A stretch of 64,000 bases of DNA from an uncultured Clostridia bacterium (GTDB taxonomy: Bacteria; Bacillota; Clostridia; Oscillospirales; CAG-382): NCBI GenBank assembly GCA_947628695.1, contig CANRAV010000002.1, positions 62,001-126,000 of the forward strand, given 5' to 3'. The notes beneath the pieces are model-generated. The model had not been told where the DNA came from. It worked only from the letters and a program-made list of their open reading frames with translations, and ran no database searches. Below, one piece after another: positions 9,984 through 18,792 of this stretch. Position numbers and translations under genes: made by a program. The stretch's first letter is position 1; every line of letters begins with the position of its first letter.

Positions 9984-11056
9984 GTTATTCTCCTCCGAAC
10001 AAATAGAAATGTACTGGAAATAAGCTTCTCTAAAAAGCTCAAAACAATTGCTGTCAACAGCGAAACAACGACAAGCTGTATAAAGATTAAAGTCGATATA
10101 TGTGTAAAAGTGCTGAACTCTCTGAAATAATAGTAGCAGTAAAATGTGTGTGTCAACCACATGTATGTACTGTATTTTCCCAGTCTTGCCAGGCACCCTG
10201 TGACCTTTCCCTGCTTTCGCGTTAGCAGGCATAATGAAAATACAACAATTGGTGCAATAAATATATCCGACCTACAGTATGCAGCATCGGTTGCAAGAAG
10301 TGAGCGAAGCGCAAAAGCCGCGGCAAACACGACAAGCCCCACTGTTCCCGAAGGCGCTCCGGGACGAATACGCTTTTGCAACTTTAAAAATATGTCAAAT
10401 CGCGCACATAGATAACCTATAATAAAAATAAGCGAATAGATGACTGCTTTCAGTGAAAGACGGAAAAGCACAAAAAACAGAAGTATATAAAATGTGCCAA
10501 GTCCCGTCAAAAGGAAGAATACGCGGACTGTTCTGCGCTCTTTTCTAAACAAATAATCGAAAAACAGGTCGATAAGCGGAAAAAGAAGAACCATAAATAC
10601 GTACTGCTTTACGTACCACCATTCGTCGTTGTAATCATATCGGTAGGCAAAAATGTTCTCTATAAGCGAAAGTGGAATTTCAATTTTCAATTTGCCAAGC
10701 GCCACGCCTAAGGGTATGAATATAGCAAACACAAGCCAGTATTTGCTCATAAACGCGAAAATGCGTTTCATCATTGATGCGTAAATAGACTTAAGCTCTT
10801 GTCCTAAGGAGCCGCTTTTATTTTTAAAGGGCAGAATGGAATGAAACAGCCCGTAGCCGCTGATAAATGCGTAAATACCGACGCAAACTTTGCAGAACCA
10901 AGCAAGCGTCCTTTCTATGCTAATATACCCCCCCCCGACGATATCGGCGACCGAAATGTACTCGGTCTGAAGCCGCGCCGGGATGCAAAACAGGTGGTGA
11001 TACAACATGAACAATATGGCAACTCCGTACAATGCCGACGATTGTTTTTTTGTCAT
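9965..11056 (-). CDS. Phase-variable membrane O-acyltransferase (in frame)
   Basis: 363 aa, acyltransferase family 3 type, about ten transmembrane segments. The N-terminus MTKKQSSALYGVAILFMLYHH carries the His pair expected for this family, and LGKYSTYMWLTHTFYCYYYF is a conserved late segment. It would transfer an acyl group such as acetyl to a sugar of the exported glycan. A run of nine G (10928-10936) encodes the Gly-Gly-Gly after D-I-V at about residues 41-43, between the first two membrane helices; with nine G the frame is continuous. One-base slippage would truncate it. Paralogues at 12375 and 13466 share the same leader. Confidence 0.88.
   Translation of the reverse strand: MTKKQSSALYGVAILFMLYHHLFCIPARLQTEYISVADIVGGGYISIERTLAWFCKVCVGIYAFISGYGLFHSILPFKNKSGSLGQELKSIYASMMKRIFAFMSKYWLVFAIFIPLGVALGKLKIEIPLSLIENIFAYRYDYNDEWWYVKQYVFMVLLFPLIDLFFDYLFRKERRTVRVFFLLTGLGTFYILLFFVLFRLSLKAVIYSLIFIIGYLCARFDIFLKLQKRIRPGAPSGTVGLVVFAAAFALRSLLATDAAYCRSDIFIAPIVVFSLCLLTRKQGKVTGCLARLGKYSTYMWLTHTFYCYYYFREFSTFTHISTLIFIQLVVVSLLTAIVLSFLEKLISSTFLFVRRRITCHKLK
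10928..10936 (-). repeat. Poly-G tract 1, nine G (gene in frame)
   Basis: Nine C on the given strand, nine G on the coding strand, followed by TAT. It reads GTC-GGG-GGG-GGG-TAT and keeps the acyltransferase frame. Nine (or 6, 12) G is the ON length. Confidence 0.95.
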
Positions 11057-11167
11057 TTTACCTCCTGTATTCGTCTCGTTTTGCGGTTCATCCGTCCGTC
11101 ACAAGGAAAACACAGCAAATGAAGCGAAATAGTTTTTGACTTCATTTTCCACACCATTATCATCAAA

Positions 11168-12268
11168 CTATGCTGTTTTTATCAAAACCGCTCTTAATTT
11201 ATCCGCAAGTCTTTTCTCAATCAATTCGTAACTAATCCGTGCAAGGAGTGCAGTGACGGCAAAGCAAACAACAGGCAGAACTATATAGCAAAATACGTTT
11301 TCGTCAAGCATAGATTTCATTAAAAAACGCGTAAACAACTTGACTAAAAAGTAATGTATCAAATAAAATGAATAGCTAATGTTGCCAAGAGCCACGATTA
11401 TTTTTGGAAAATCAATATGGCAAAACGCAATGATTACAGCCAAAATGACCAATCCGAGAATAAGGACGTGTAATATTGTCCCGTCATACACTGTAGAAAA
11501 TCCTATAAAAGCAGCGAATAGGAATAACAAGATAATAATCGACGCTTTTTGCAAGACTGCGCATTTATTATTTAGTTTTTCAAACGCCTTTTTGAATGAT
11601 TTCATTAAAATTGCACCAACTATTCCTACAATAAAAAAGATCATATAATCGTCGCCGTAAGAAAACAAAAACAGATTTTTCGGTGCAATGTGATTTAAAA
11701 TTACAAATATAAGTAAGACACAGGCAACGATTATTCCGGTACAAGTCGTTACGTTATTTGCTTTCGACAAGGAAGACCTTTTTTGTTTCCCATAGATAAA
11801 TTGCACGCAGTGGGCGACAACGTAATACAATAGATACACAAACATTTCAACAATAAGAGTCCATCCTATGGGAAGCAAAGGAAAAATGCCGTGTGCGGAA
11901 TAATAAGGTATGAAAAACAGAGACTTCAATAAATTCGGTATAGTCGAAACCGATGTGCGCAGTAAAGAGGGTGCAAACAAACCCAAGCCAAAAACTATAA
12001 ATGTGACCAGCCAATACAACGGGCAAATGCGAATTAAACGTTTTGCAATATATCCTTTGTAGTCCCCTTTATCGGTATAAACCAGGAGAAAACCGGATAT
12101 TACAAAAAAGATTCCCACGCCGACTGCGCCGACGAAATAGAAGCCGCTTAATGTATACCCTTCGGAAAAATAATGGGAAAGAAATACTATGACTGTTGCT
12201 ATAGCTCTTAAAACCTGTAGAATTTGAATTTTTTGTCTATTGTTTTGTTTTGCCTTGACAATACTCAT
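11168..12268 (-). CDS. Membrane O-acyltransferase (OafA-like), no G tract
   Basis: 366 aa, acyltransferase family 3. The first helix region reads KIQILQVLRAIATVIVFLSH, the standard start of the family with R and H, followed by G-V-G-I-F-F-V-I-S-G-F and about nine more membrane helices; S-Y-E-L-I-E-K-R-L closes the protein. It belongs to a different branch from the MTKKQSS paralogues around it. It contains no homopolymer tract, so it should be expressed constantly. Likely acetylates the same glycan. A gap of about 106 nt separates it from the upstream gene; no clear promoter is visible there. Confidence 0.9.
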   Translation of the reverse strand: MSIVKAKQNNRQKIQILQVLRAIATVIVFLSHYFSEGYTLSGFYFVGAVGVGIFFVISGFLLVYTDKGDYKGYIAKRLIRICPLYWLVTFIVFGLGLFAPSLLRTSVSTIPNLLKSLFFIPYYSAHGIFPLLPIGWTLIVEMFVYLLYYVVAHCVQFIYGKQKRSSLSKANNVTTCTGIIVACVLLIFVILNHIAPKNLFLFSYGDDYMIFFIVGIVGAILMKSFKKAFEKLNNKCAVLQKASIIILLFLFAAFIGFSTVYDGTILHVLILGLVILAVIIAFCHIDFPKIIVALGNISYSFYLIHYFLVKLFTRFLMKSMLDENVFCYIVLPVVCFAVTALLARISYELIEKRLADKLRAVLIKTA

Positions 12269-12374
12269 ACAATATTTCCTAACCTTTTAGAACCAAACGC
12301 AAAAAACTTTTTTCTGCCAATTATGCACGGTGCCGCCTTTCGTTGAGCCAGCGCGCATGGCTGCGTGGAATCAT

Positions 12375-13455
12375 CTATCGTACATATTCCCGCGTTCCTT
12401 GGATTTTGCGAATAATCCATGTAAACAATGTACACAACTGCTTTTCCAAAAAGAGCAGAACCGCCGACGTAAGCAGTGCAACTACAGCAAGCTGCAGATA
12501 TATCAATATTGGTACACGCGTAAATGTGATAAATTCCTTAAAATAATACATGCAGTAAAAGCCATGTGTAAGCCACATATATACACTGTATTTTCCAAGC
12601 CATCCGAATGCGTGTGAGATTTTCCCGTCACTGCGGGTGATAAGGCACACAGCAAAACAGAATATCGGGGCAAGCACAATATCGGAAGCGCGATGTCCTG
12701 CGTTTTTAGCAACAATTGTTCTGACTGTAAAAATCGCCACAAGCAATATCCAGCCAAGCAAATATGACTTTGCCCCGATAGAAATACGTTTTTGTATTTT
12801 AGAAAACAAGTCAAATCGGGAGCAAAGATAACCAAATGTAAAAATTATAATGCAGTAGATGGAATTTTTGTACATAGGTGCGTACACCAGAAACAGGCCT
12901 GCGAACATAGCCGCCGAAGCCGCAAGCACGGCAAAGGCCTGAAGTGTTCGCCACTGTTTTACAAAAACAAAGTCAAAAAACAGATCCAAGACCGGAAGCA
13001 AAAGAAGCATATAAACGTATTGCTTTACGTACCACCAATTGCCGTTGTAATCGAAGTTTACGGTCAAAAAGTTTTTAAGCAAATACAAAAAGCCTTTATC
13101 CTCAATTGATCCTATTGCAAAGCCAATGGGAACAAAAATGCAGAATACAAGCCAATATTTGCGCATAAATTTCAATATGCGTTTTATGATAGATATGTAC
13201 ACCGTTGCAAGCCGCCGAAAAATTGATTGGTTGCCGTCCCTATTCTTCGGCAAGCTGCGGAACATCCCGTAGCCGCTGATAAAGGCATAAATGCCTATGC
13301 AGATACCGCCAAACCATGAGAGAGCACGTTCTATAGTACCCCCCCCCCGCAAAATCAAACGCCGGAACATAGTCTACGTTGCTAGCCGGGAGATGATGAA
13401 GCATCATCAACAAAATAGCGATTCCGTAAAGTACCGAGGACTGTTTTTTAGTCAT
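12375..13455 (-). CDS. Phase-variable membrane O-acyltransferase (out of frame in this sequence)
   Basis: The real start is ATG 13455 (AAAGGAG upstream), giving MTKKQSSVLYGIAILLMMLHH up to F-D-F-A-G-G-G. There ten G (13339-13348) push translation into another frame that stops after about 71 aa. The rest of the acyltransferase (T-I-E-R-A-L-S-W-F-G, then about nine helices, L-G-K-Y-S-V-Y-M-W-L-T-H-G) is intact in the next frame to 12375. With nine G the product would be about 360 aa, like its neighbours at 9965 and 13466. No other lesion is visible, so this reads as a reversible OFF state rather than decay. Confidence 0.85.
13339..13348 (-). repeat. Poly-G tract 2, ten G (gene out of frame)
   Basis: Ten G on the coding strand in the context TTTTGC-G10-TACTATAG. 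Nine G would join F-D-F-A-G-G-G to T-I-E-R-A-L-S-W-F and restore the gene. Confidence 0.95.
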
Positions 13456-13465
13456 ACTAACTCCT

Positions 13466-14560
13466 TTAATTTGGCGGTAAGCTTTCTTTGCTTCTGACGT
13501 GAAAAACTTTTGTGCCCAATTTGCACAGCTGCTTTTCCAAGAAGAGCAGAACCGCCGACGTAAGCAGAGATGTTGCAACCAGTTGAAAATACATTAGAGT
13601 TGAAATGCGGGTTATTGTGCTGAACTCCGGGAAGAAATACAGCCAGAAGAAATTATGTGTAAGCCACATATATACGCTGTACTTGCCAAGCCATGCAAAG
13701 GCACCCGTTATCTTCCCGCTTTTTCGTGTTAGAAGACAAACCGCAAAGCAAAAAGCCGGAGCAAGCACAACATCCGAGCCTATATGCCCCGGATTCTTTG
13801 CCAAAAGCGTGCGGGTCAAAAACGCCGCTGCTATCAGAGCCCATCCGATTATATAAGACGGTGCACCGCCGGGAATTTTTTCTATTAATTTAGAAAACAA
13901 ATCAAAACGTGAGCACAAATATCCTATTACGAAAATTGCCGTATAATACGCCGCATTTTTATATAATGGAAAAACAAGAAGGAAAAAAGCAGCGTAAAAT
14001 GCGAACTGCACTGCGAGTACGGCAAAGGTTTTGATTGTGCGGCACTTTTTCGCAAAGAGAAAGTCAAAAAACAAATCCACTGCCGGCACAAGGAGTATCA
14101 TAAATATGTACTGCATTACATACCACCACGCGCCGTTATAGTCGTAGCGCAGTGAAACTATGTTTTCGATAAGAGGCAAAATGCCATCCGTTTTATATAC
14201 TCCAAGCGCGAACCCAATGGGAACGAAGATGCAGAACACAAGCCAATACTTTCTCATAAACACAAGAATGCGTTTTACGATCGAAGAGTATATGTTCTTC
14301 AGCCGCTTCCAAAATGTGCCTTCATGTGCCTTTACTTTAACAAGAGAGCGGTACATCCCGTAGCCGCTGATAAAGGCATAAATACCGACGCAAATTCTTC
14401 CGAACCAAGAAAGCGCACGTTCTAAATTTATACCCCCCCCCGCAAAATTCAGCACAGATACATATTCCGTGTCCGGAAGCCCGGGGGCACCGAAAAGATG
14501 AAAATACAGCATCAGAAGAATTGCCGTACCGTAGAGAACCGACGATTGCTTTTTAGTCAT
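13466..14560 (-). CDS. Phase-variable membrane O-acyltransferase (in frame)
   Basis: 364 aa from ATG 14560 (MTKKQSSVLYGTAILLMLYFH), preceded by a GAAGGT-type ribosome site. Acyltransferase family 3 with about ten membrane helices; WLGKYSVYMWLTHNFFWLYF is conserved with the two paralogues downstream. Nine G (14433-14441) encode the Gly run after L-N-F-A, and the frame continues (I-N-L-E-R-A-L-S-W-F). The gene ends 10 nt before the next paralogue starts. The two lie in tandem, with the same leader and the same tract position but opposite states here. Confidence 0.88.
   Translation of the reverse strand: MTKKQSSVLYGTAILLMLYFHLFGAPGLPDTEYVSVLNFAGGGINLERALSWFGRICVGIYAFISGYGMYRSLVKVKAHEGTFWKRLKNIYSSIVKRILVFMRKYWLVFCIFVPIGFALGVYKTDGILPLIENIVSLRYDYNGAWWYVMQYIFMILLVPAVDLFFDFLFAKKCRTIKTFAVLAVQFAFYAAFFLLVFPLYKNAAYYTAIFVIGYLCSRFDLFSKLIEKIPGGAPSYIIGWALIAAAFLTRTLLAKNPGHIGSDVVLAPAFCFAVCLLTRKSGKITGAFAWLGKYSVYMWLTHNFFWLYFFPEFSTITRISTLMYFQLVATSLLTSAVLLFLEKQLCKLGTKVFHVRSKESLPPN
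14433..14441 (-). repeat. Poly-G tract 3, nine G (gene in frame)
   Basis: Coding-strand context TTTTGC-G9-TATAAATT. Frame is kept as A-G-G-G-I-N-L-E-R. Same relative position as tracts 1 and 2 in the paralogues. Confidence 0.95.
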
Positions 14561-14603
14561 AACCAAACCTTCCGAAAAACAAAATGTGCACTTCGAAATA
14601 CAC

Positions 14604-15761
14604 TTAAAGTGTCTTGCCGATGTCGTCCAGCAGACGGTCGATGTACGCGTCCCAGGTGTAGTGTTCCACCGTTTTTTCGGCGCTTTGCGACATTGTTTTG
14701 TATTCTTCAAGGCTTAATGACTCGATTTTCTCTATAGAGCTTAAAATTTCATCCTCCGAGTTTTCGCGGCAATACAGGCCGAAAGCTGCATCTTTTCCGA
14801 GAAGCCTGTCCATATCGGGCGTTTCCGTAACAATAACGGGAACACCGTAGTGCATAACTTCTATAATAGATGAGGCTCCGCCAAGTAAAGTCTGTGTGTT
14901 TACGAGACATTTTGCTTCGGTAAGCAGGTGAGAATACAGCTTGTTTTGTTCTGCATTGTCCTTGTTTAGATAGCCGTAGCACTTCACAAAATTCTCACGC
15001 GGAAGCTGCCCCTCTGTCATGCCTATGACATTAACCGAAAGGGGCTTGCTGTTTTTATGAGCGTCGTTATATCTCTTGACCGCGCCGATTAAGCAGGCTG
15101 CAGAGTCGTGATACTTCATGCTCCCGATAAACAAAATGCTGTTACCGTTGTACCTTCCCTCTGCAAGCTCGCCTGCAGGAGGAAGCTCTGCCATTGCGTT
15201 TATGACATAACCGTCGTAAAACCTGATTTTGTTCTTCGTCCGGCTTTGCATAAAGTCCTTGGCGTTCGGGAAAATGCTGACAACATAGTCGGCATTGTCT
15301 ATGACGCTGTTTTGGTCGGCGATAAGCTTTTGTTCCCACTTCGTAGGCTCTCTTTTTCTGATATAGCGAACCAGATACTCTATTGACCAATCGCAGAAAA
15401 GCAAGGTCTTAACGTCTGTCATATCCGCAATAGAGTTGCTGAAATCGAAGGACACAAGCAAATCTGCATCCGGGTGTTTATCAAGCGCCTTCTTCATCTT
15501 TTTTCTGACAAGCTTGCGGCAAACAGGCCACCTGCCGACGGTAAACAAGCCGTTTTTAAAGATTTTGCGGTATATCTTGTTATAGCTTTTGATAAATAGC
15601 CAAGCGAGACGGTTTGAGTCTTCAAGGGCTATGTTCACGCGGATGACCTCGTGCCCTTTATCCTCCAAGGTCTTCAGAAAAAAGTAGGGAAAATTGGACC
15701 AGGTTGAAGTTTTTCTGGAATCCCCGCCCGTATATGCTATGATTTTAAGTTTTTCTTTCAT
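14604..15761 (-). CDS. Glycosyltransferase, GT4-like (GT-B fold)
   Basis: 385 aa. The N-terminal half has a diverged GT-B donor/acceptor layout (IAYTGGDSRKTSTWSNFPYF, LEDKGHEVIRVN, SFDFSNS, LLFCDWSIEYLV). The C-terminal half contains the usual group-1 pattern: NSILFIGSMKYHDSA, then LLTEAKCLVNTQTLLGGASS and I-I-E-V-M-H-Y-G-V-P-V-I-V-T-E, corresponding to the E-x7-E donor-binding motif. No membrane helix, no G tract. Adds a sugar to the repeat unit; donor and linkage unknown. Follows the epimerase gene after 14 nt. Confidence 0.85.
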   Translation of the reverse strand: MKEKLKIIAYTGGDSRKTSTWSNFPYFFLKTLEDKGHEVIRVNIALEDSNRLAWLFIKSYNKIYRKIFKNGLFTVGRWPVCRKLVRKKMKKALDKHPDADLLVSFDFSNSIADMTDVKTLLFCDWSIEYLVRYIRKREPTKWEQKLIADQNSVIDNADYVVSIFPNAKDFMQSRTKNKIRFYDGYVINAMAELPPAGELAEGRYNGNSILFIGSMKYHDSAACLIGAVKRYNDAHKNSKPLSVNVIGMTEGQLPRENFVKCYGYLNKDNAEQNKLYSHLLTEAKCLVNTQTLLGGASSIIEVMHYGVPVIVTETPDMDRLLGKDAAFGLYCRENSEDEILSSIEKIESLSLEEYKTMSQSAEKTVEHYTWDAYIDRLLDDIGKTL

Positions 15762-15775
15762 AACCGCTGACCTCG

Positions 15776-16621
15776 CTAAACCTTGAGAGAAGGCTTTTCG
15801 GAAGCGATAATTCTTTCGATTTTTGAATTATCTCCCCAAATCGCCTTGGAGTCATACGGCCTGTCCGGAAATGCGCCATAGCGCAGTTTTATCGGGTAGC
15901 GATTTTCTTTAATAAAGCGTTCAACGCGGTCTGCAAGCTTTTCCGGTCTGCCGGAGCATATGTTTATTATCCCATTGACTCCGCGCTGTGACACCGCTGA
16001 AGCAGTCTGAGAGCAAAACTCGTCATAATCGATAAAATCATACTGGTTTTGGCCGAGAGTGAAAGGAAAATCTTCCTTCCCTTCCTCCGCAGCCGCCGAG
16101 ATTTTGGAGAATATAGATGAACCGTATTTTGAATTTCCGACTATGTAATATCCGCGCAGCCATTGAAATACAGCTTTTTTCTGACCGCAAACCATCTTTG
16201 TAAGCTCTCTGAGAGCGTTTTTGCCTATACCGTAAGGTGTGGTCGGACGGCACGGAGTATTTTCGTTGATGCTTCCTTCAAAAAAGCCGATTTCGTGCAT
16301 GCTGCCCATGACGGCTATCTGCCCTATTCCGCCTTCGGCCATTGCTTTTATAAAAGAATAGTGACCGGGCAAATCAGCAATGTGAGCGTCAGAGTAATGC
16401 ACAAATCCGTCTCTCCACGCAAGGTGAAGCAATGCATCCGGCTTTCCGAAATACTTAAAAGGATCTTGTATTTCGAAAATGTTGCAGGGCTTCAAATCAG
16501 CCCGGCTGTCTACGCGACCTACGTTTAAGTCCGTTGCAATAACTTCGCTGCCCCTGTCAAGCAGAGCTTTAACTATGCCTTGACCGAGATACCCGTTTGC
16601 ACCCGTCACAAGAATTTTCAT
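15776..16621 (-). CDS. NAD-dependent epimerase/dehydratase of nucleotide sugars
   Basis: Start at ATG 16621 (AAAGGA upstream); 281 aa. Extended short-chain dehydrogenase fold: N-terminal VTGANGYLGQGIVKAL Rossmann motif, acidic D-L-N after strand 2, L-L-H-L-A-W, Y-G-I-G-K as the YxxxK catalytic pair, and R-G-Y-Y-I-V-G. The substrate is probably a nucleoside-diphosphate sugar used by adjacent transferases; similarity to the epimerase at 57520 (same H-L-A-W and G-S-x-H-E motifs) hints at a related sugar. A 191-nt gap upstream holds no clear promoter or terminator. Confidence 0.88.
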   Translation of the reverse strand: MKILVTGANGYLGQGIVKALLDRGSEVIATDLNVGRVDSRADLKPCNIFEIQDPFKYFGKPDALLHLAWRDGFVHYSDAHIADLPGHYSFIKAMAEGGIGQIAVMGSMHEIGFFEGSINENTPCRPTTPYGIGKNALRELTKMVCGQKKAVFQWLRGYYIVGNSKYGSSIFSKISAAAEEGKEDFPFTLGQNQYDFIDYDEFCSQTASAVSQRGVNGIINICSGRPEKLADRVERFIKENRYPIKLRYGAFPDRPYDSKAIWGDNSKIERIIASEKPSLKV

Positions 16622-16812
16622 TGTTGCTTTTCCTTTCAACGTACACACTTTAATTGTTAAATGTATTCTCAGCGCTTTTTGTACGGAAGCACTGTAATTT
16701 TTCGGGTCATAACTAAAGTATTCCCTTCAAAATTACAAAGCTGAAATTTAACAAATTAAAATGGTGAAAGGTAAAAGCTTGTAATAATTACAGCGTCAAA
16801 AAGCCTCTTGTT

Positions 16813-17862
16813 TCATCGCAGCTTTTTTAAAAAGCGTTTGAATGAAACTACGACCCTCGCCAAAAAGTAATTCTTTGTTATCAACACAGCTATAATGCGG
16901 TGCTGCTTTGAAGGGATTATTTTTATATACTCTCTTTTTGATATTATGTTGGTCTTTATTTGTTCATATATTTTTCTGTCGGGTTTATCCTGCAGCAAAA
17001 GCTGTTCAAACGATGTAACATTCCAAACTACATACTGCCAGCACAAATTGGCGTAGCAGGTCTCCGAGATAATGTCCTTATCCTTCATCATTATCTCGTA
17101 GCCAAACACGCCCTTAAGGTAGTTGTCAACCTTAGAGCTTCTTACAATTCCCGACTGCAAAATGACATAGTGATACATCGGCAGACTGCAATAGCAAACC
17201 TGCTTTGCGTCCTTTAAAACTTCCCAGGTGAAAACGGCGTCATCGTTGATTGCAACATCGTTGCGGTAGAGGTGTTCTCCCACGATAGTTCGCTTCCAAA
17301 CCTTGTTCCAAACCATTCCCTCTATGGAATTGTCCTTGCGGGTGATGCTGTCGTATATTTCTTTTTCGGTCAAGACTATCGTCTCGGGAAGTTCATTCCC
17401 ATGGGATTCTTTGATATTAGGCTGTGCAGACTCCTTTTCATGCAGATACCCGCACACAGAAACATCGGAACCGGTGCGGTCCAAATTATCAATTAAAATT
17501 TCGTACATGTCGGGATCCAAATAGTCGTCTGCATCTACAAACGCAATCAGATCGCCCTGCGCCAGCGAAATGCCCATATTACGCGCAGAGGAGCAGCCGC
17601 CGTTTTCCTTATGCGTGACTTTGCACCTTGCGTCCTTCTTCGCATACTCGTCGCAAATTGCAGGCGACGAATCCTTGCTTCCGTCGTCAATCAGAAGCAA
17701 TTCGAAATTTTTATATGTTTGGGACAGTATGCTGTCCACGCACATACCGAGATACTTTTCGGCATTGTATATCGGTATAACAATGCTCAGATAATGCGTA
17801 CCCCCCCCCCCGACTTGGGTCACGGATTCTTTGTTCACGTCAGTTTTCCATATGTATTCCAT
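16813..17862 (-). CDS. Phase-variable GT2 glycosyltransferase (in frame)
   Basis: 349 aa GT-A transferase: YLSIVIPIYNAEKYLGMCVD, DDGSKDSSPAICDEYA, ENGGCSSARNMGI and the DxD-type FVDADDYLDPDM. The C-terminal 120 residues are helical and variable. Eleven G (17801-17811) encode four glycines at residues 18-21, just before the first beta strand, in frame as V-G-G-G-G-T-H-Y-L. The short leader before the tract (MEYIWKTDVNKESVTQ) has no counterpart in ordinary GT2 enzymes, so the tract seems to have been placed in front of a complete domain. Loss or gain of one G would leave about a 20-residue stub. Confidence 0.92.
   Translation of the reverse strand: MEYIWKTDVNKESVTQVGGGGTHYLSIVIPIYNAEKYLGMCVDSILSQTYKNFELLLIDDGSKDSSPAICDEYAKKDARCKVTHKENGGCSSARNMGISLAQGDLIAFVDADDYLDPDMYEILIDNLDRTGSDVSVCGYLHEKESAQPNIKESHGNELPETIVLTEKEIYDSITRKDNSIEGMVWNKVWKRTIVGEHLYRNDVAINDDAVFTWEVLKDAKQVCYCSLPMYHYVILQSGIVRSSKVDNYLKGVFGYEIMMKDKDIISETCYANLCWQYVVWNVTSFEQLLLQDKPDRKIYEQIKTNIISKREYIKIIPSKQHRIIAVLITKNYFLARVVVSFKRFLKKLR
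17801..17811 (-). repeat. Poly-G tract 4, eleven G (gene in frame)
   Basis: Coding strand GTC-G11-TACGCAT. Eleven G keeps the glycosyltransferase open, so ON is 8, 11 or 14 here, unlike tracts 1-3. Confidence 0.95.
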
Positions 17863-17885
17863 AGTTAAAATTTTCCTTTCACTAA

Positions 17886-18767
17886 CTATATGATTTGTTT
17901 CAAGTATCTCTCAAGTGCGTCCTTCCAGTCGGGCAGCGGTGTGAAGCCGTTTGCGGCAAGCTTCGACTTGTCAAGTCGGCTGTTGAAGGGGCGCTTTGCT
18001 TTTGAGAGGCCGTATTCGGCGGTAGTGACCGGGGTGACCTTTGTGGTGAGTCCGGCTTGGCGGTAGATCTCTTTGGTGAAGTCGTACCAGCTGATGTAAC
18101 CACCCTCATTGGTAGCGTGGTAGTAACCGTACTTGTCAGTTTGTATCATGTCTACAAGAAGACGTGCAAGGTCGGGGGTGTAGGTAGGCGTGCCGATTTG
18201 ATCGTTTACAACTCGAACCTCGTCGTGCGTGCTGCCGACTTTAAGCATTGTTTTTACGAAGTTGTTTCCGTGCGCGCCAAACACCCAGGCTGTACGGACG
18301 ATGAAGTATTTGTCAAGAGTGTTCGCAACCGCAAGCTCGCCGTCCAGCTTGCTTTGACCGTAGATGTTGAGGGGAGCGTAATCTCTGCAGTCCGGCTGCC
18401 AAGGCTCGTTTCCCTGCCCGTCAAAGACGTAATCGGTGCTGATGTATATCATCTTTGCACAGACCTTTTTGCAGGACTCGGCTATGTTTTTTGTTCCGTC
18501 CACGTTGACTGCGCGAACCTTTGCCTCGTTGTCCTCGGCTGCGTCCACCGCCGTCCATGCGGCACAGTGGATGACGGCGTCGGTACGAAGATCGGTTATC
18601 GCCTTTTCTACCGCTTCTTTGTCGACTATGTCAAGAGATATGTAGTCTGCAAACTCAGCGTTTTCGGGCGCAATGTCGCTGCCAATACAGGGAATGCCCC
18701 TTTTGTCCAGTTCCTTTATGACGTCATAGCCCAACTGACCCCCGACGCCGGTTACAAGAATTTTCAT
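17886..18767 (-). CDS. rfbD: dTDP-4-dehydrorhamnose reductase
   Basis: 293 aa short-chain reductase: ILVTGVGGQLGYDVIKEL (nucleotide binding), C-A-A-W-T-A-V-D-A-A-E-D, YISTDYVFDG and the YGQSKLDGE catalytic Tyr/Lys motif; the N-terminal strand, cofactor and substrate motifs match RmlD. Final step of dTDP-L-rhamnose synthesis. RBS GAGG upstream of ATG 18767. It sits between two phase-variable transferase genes, with 23-nt and 25-nt gaps. Confidence 0.96.
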   Translation of the reverse strand: MKILVTGVGGQLGYDVIKELDKRGIPCIGSDIAPENAEFADYISLDIVDKEAVEKAITDLRTDAVIHCAAWTAVDAAEDNEAKVRAVNVDGTKNIAESCKKVCAKMIYISTDYVFDGQGNEPWQPDCRDYAPLNIYGQSKLDGELAVANTLDKYFIVRTAWVFGAHGNNFVKTMLKVGSTHDEVRVVNDQIGTPTYTPDLARLLVDMIQTDKYGYYHATNEGGYISWYDFTKEIYRQAGLTTKVTPVTTAEYGLSKAKRPFNSRLDKSKLAANGFTPLPDWKDALERYLKQII

Positions 18768-18792
18768 GTGTTTTCCTCAAAGTTAGAAGTTT

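Noticed and set aside
12375-13455. Reading the out-of-frame acyltransferases and transferase as ordinary pseudogenes
   Set aside because: The only lesion in each is the length of the G tract; all downstream motifs are intact and paralogues with the same tract are in frame.
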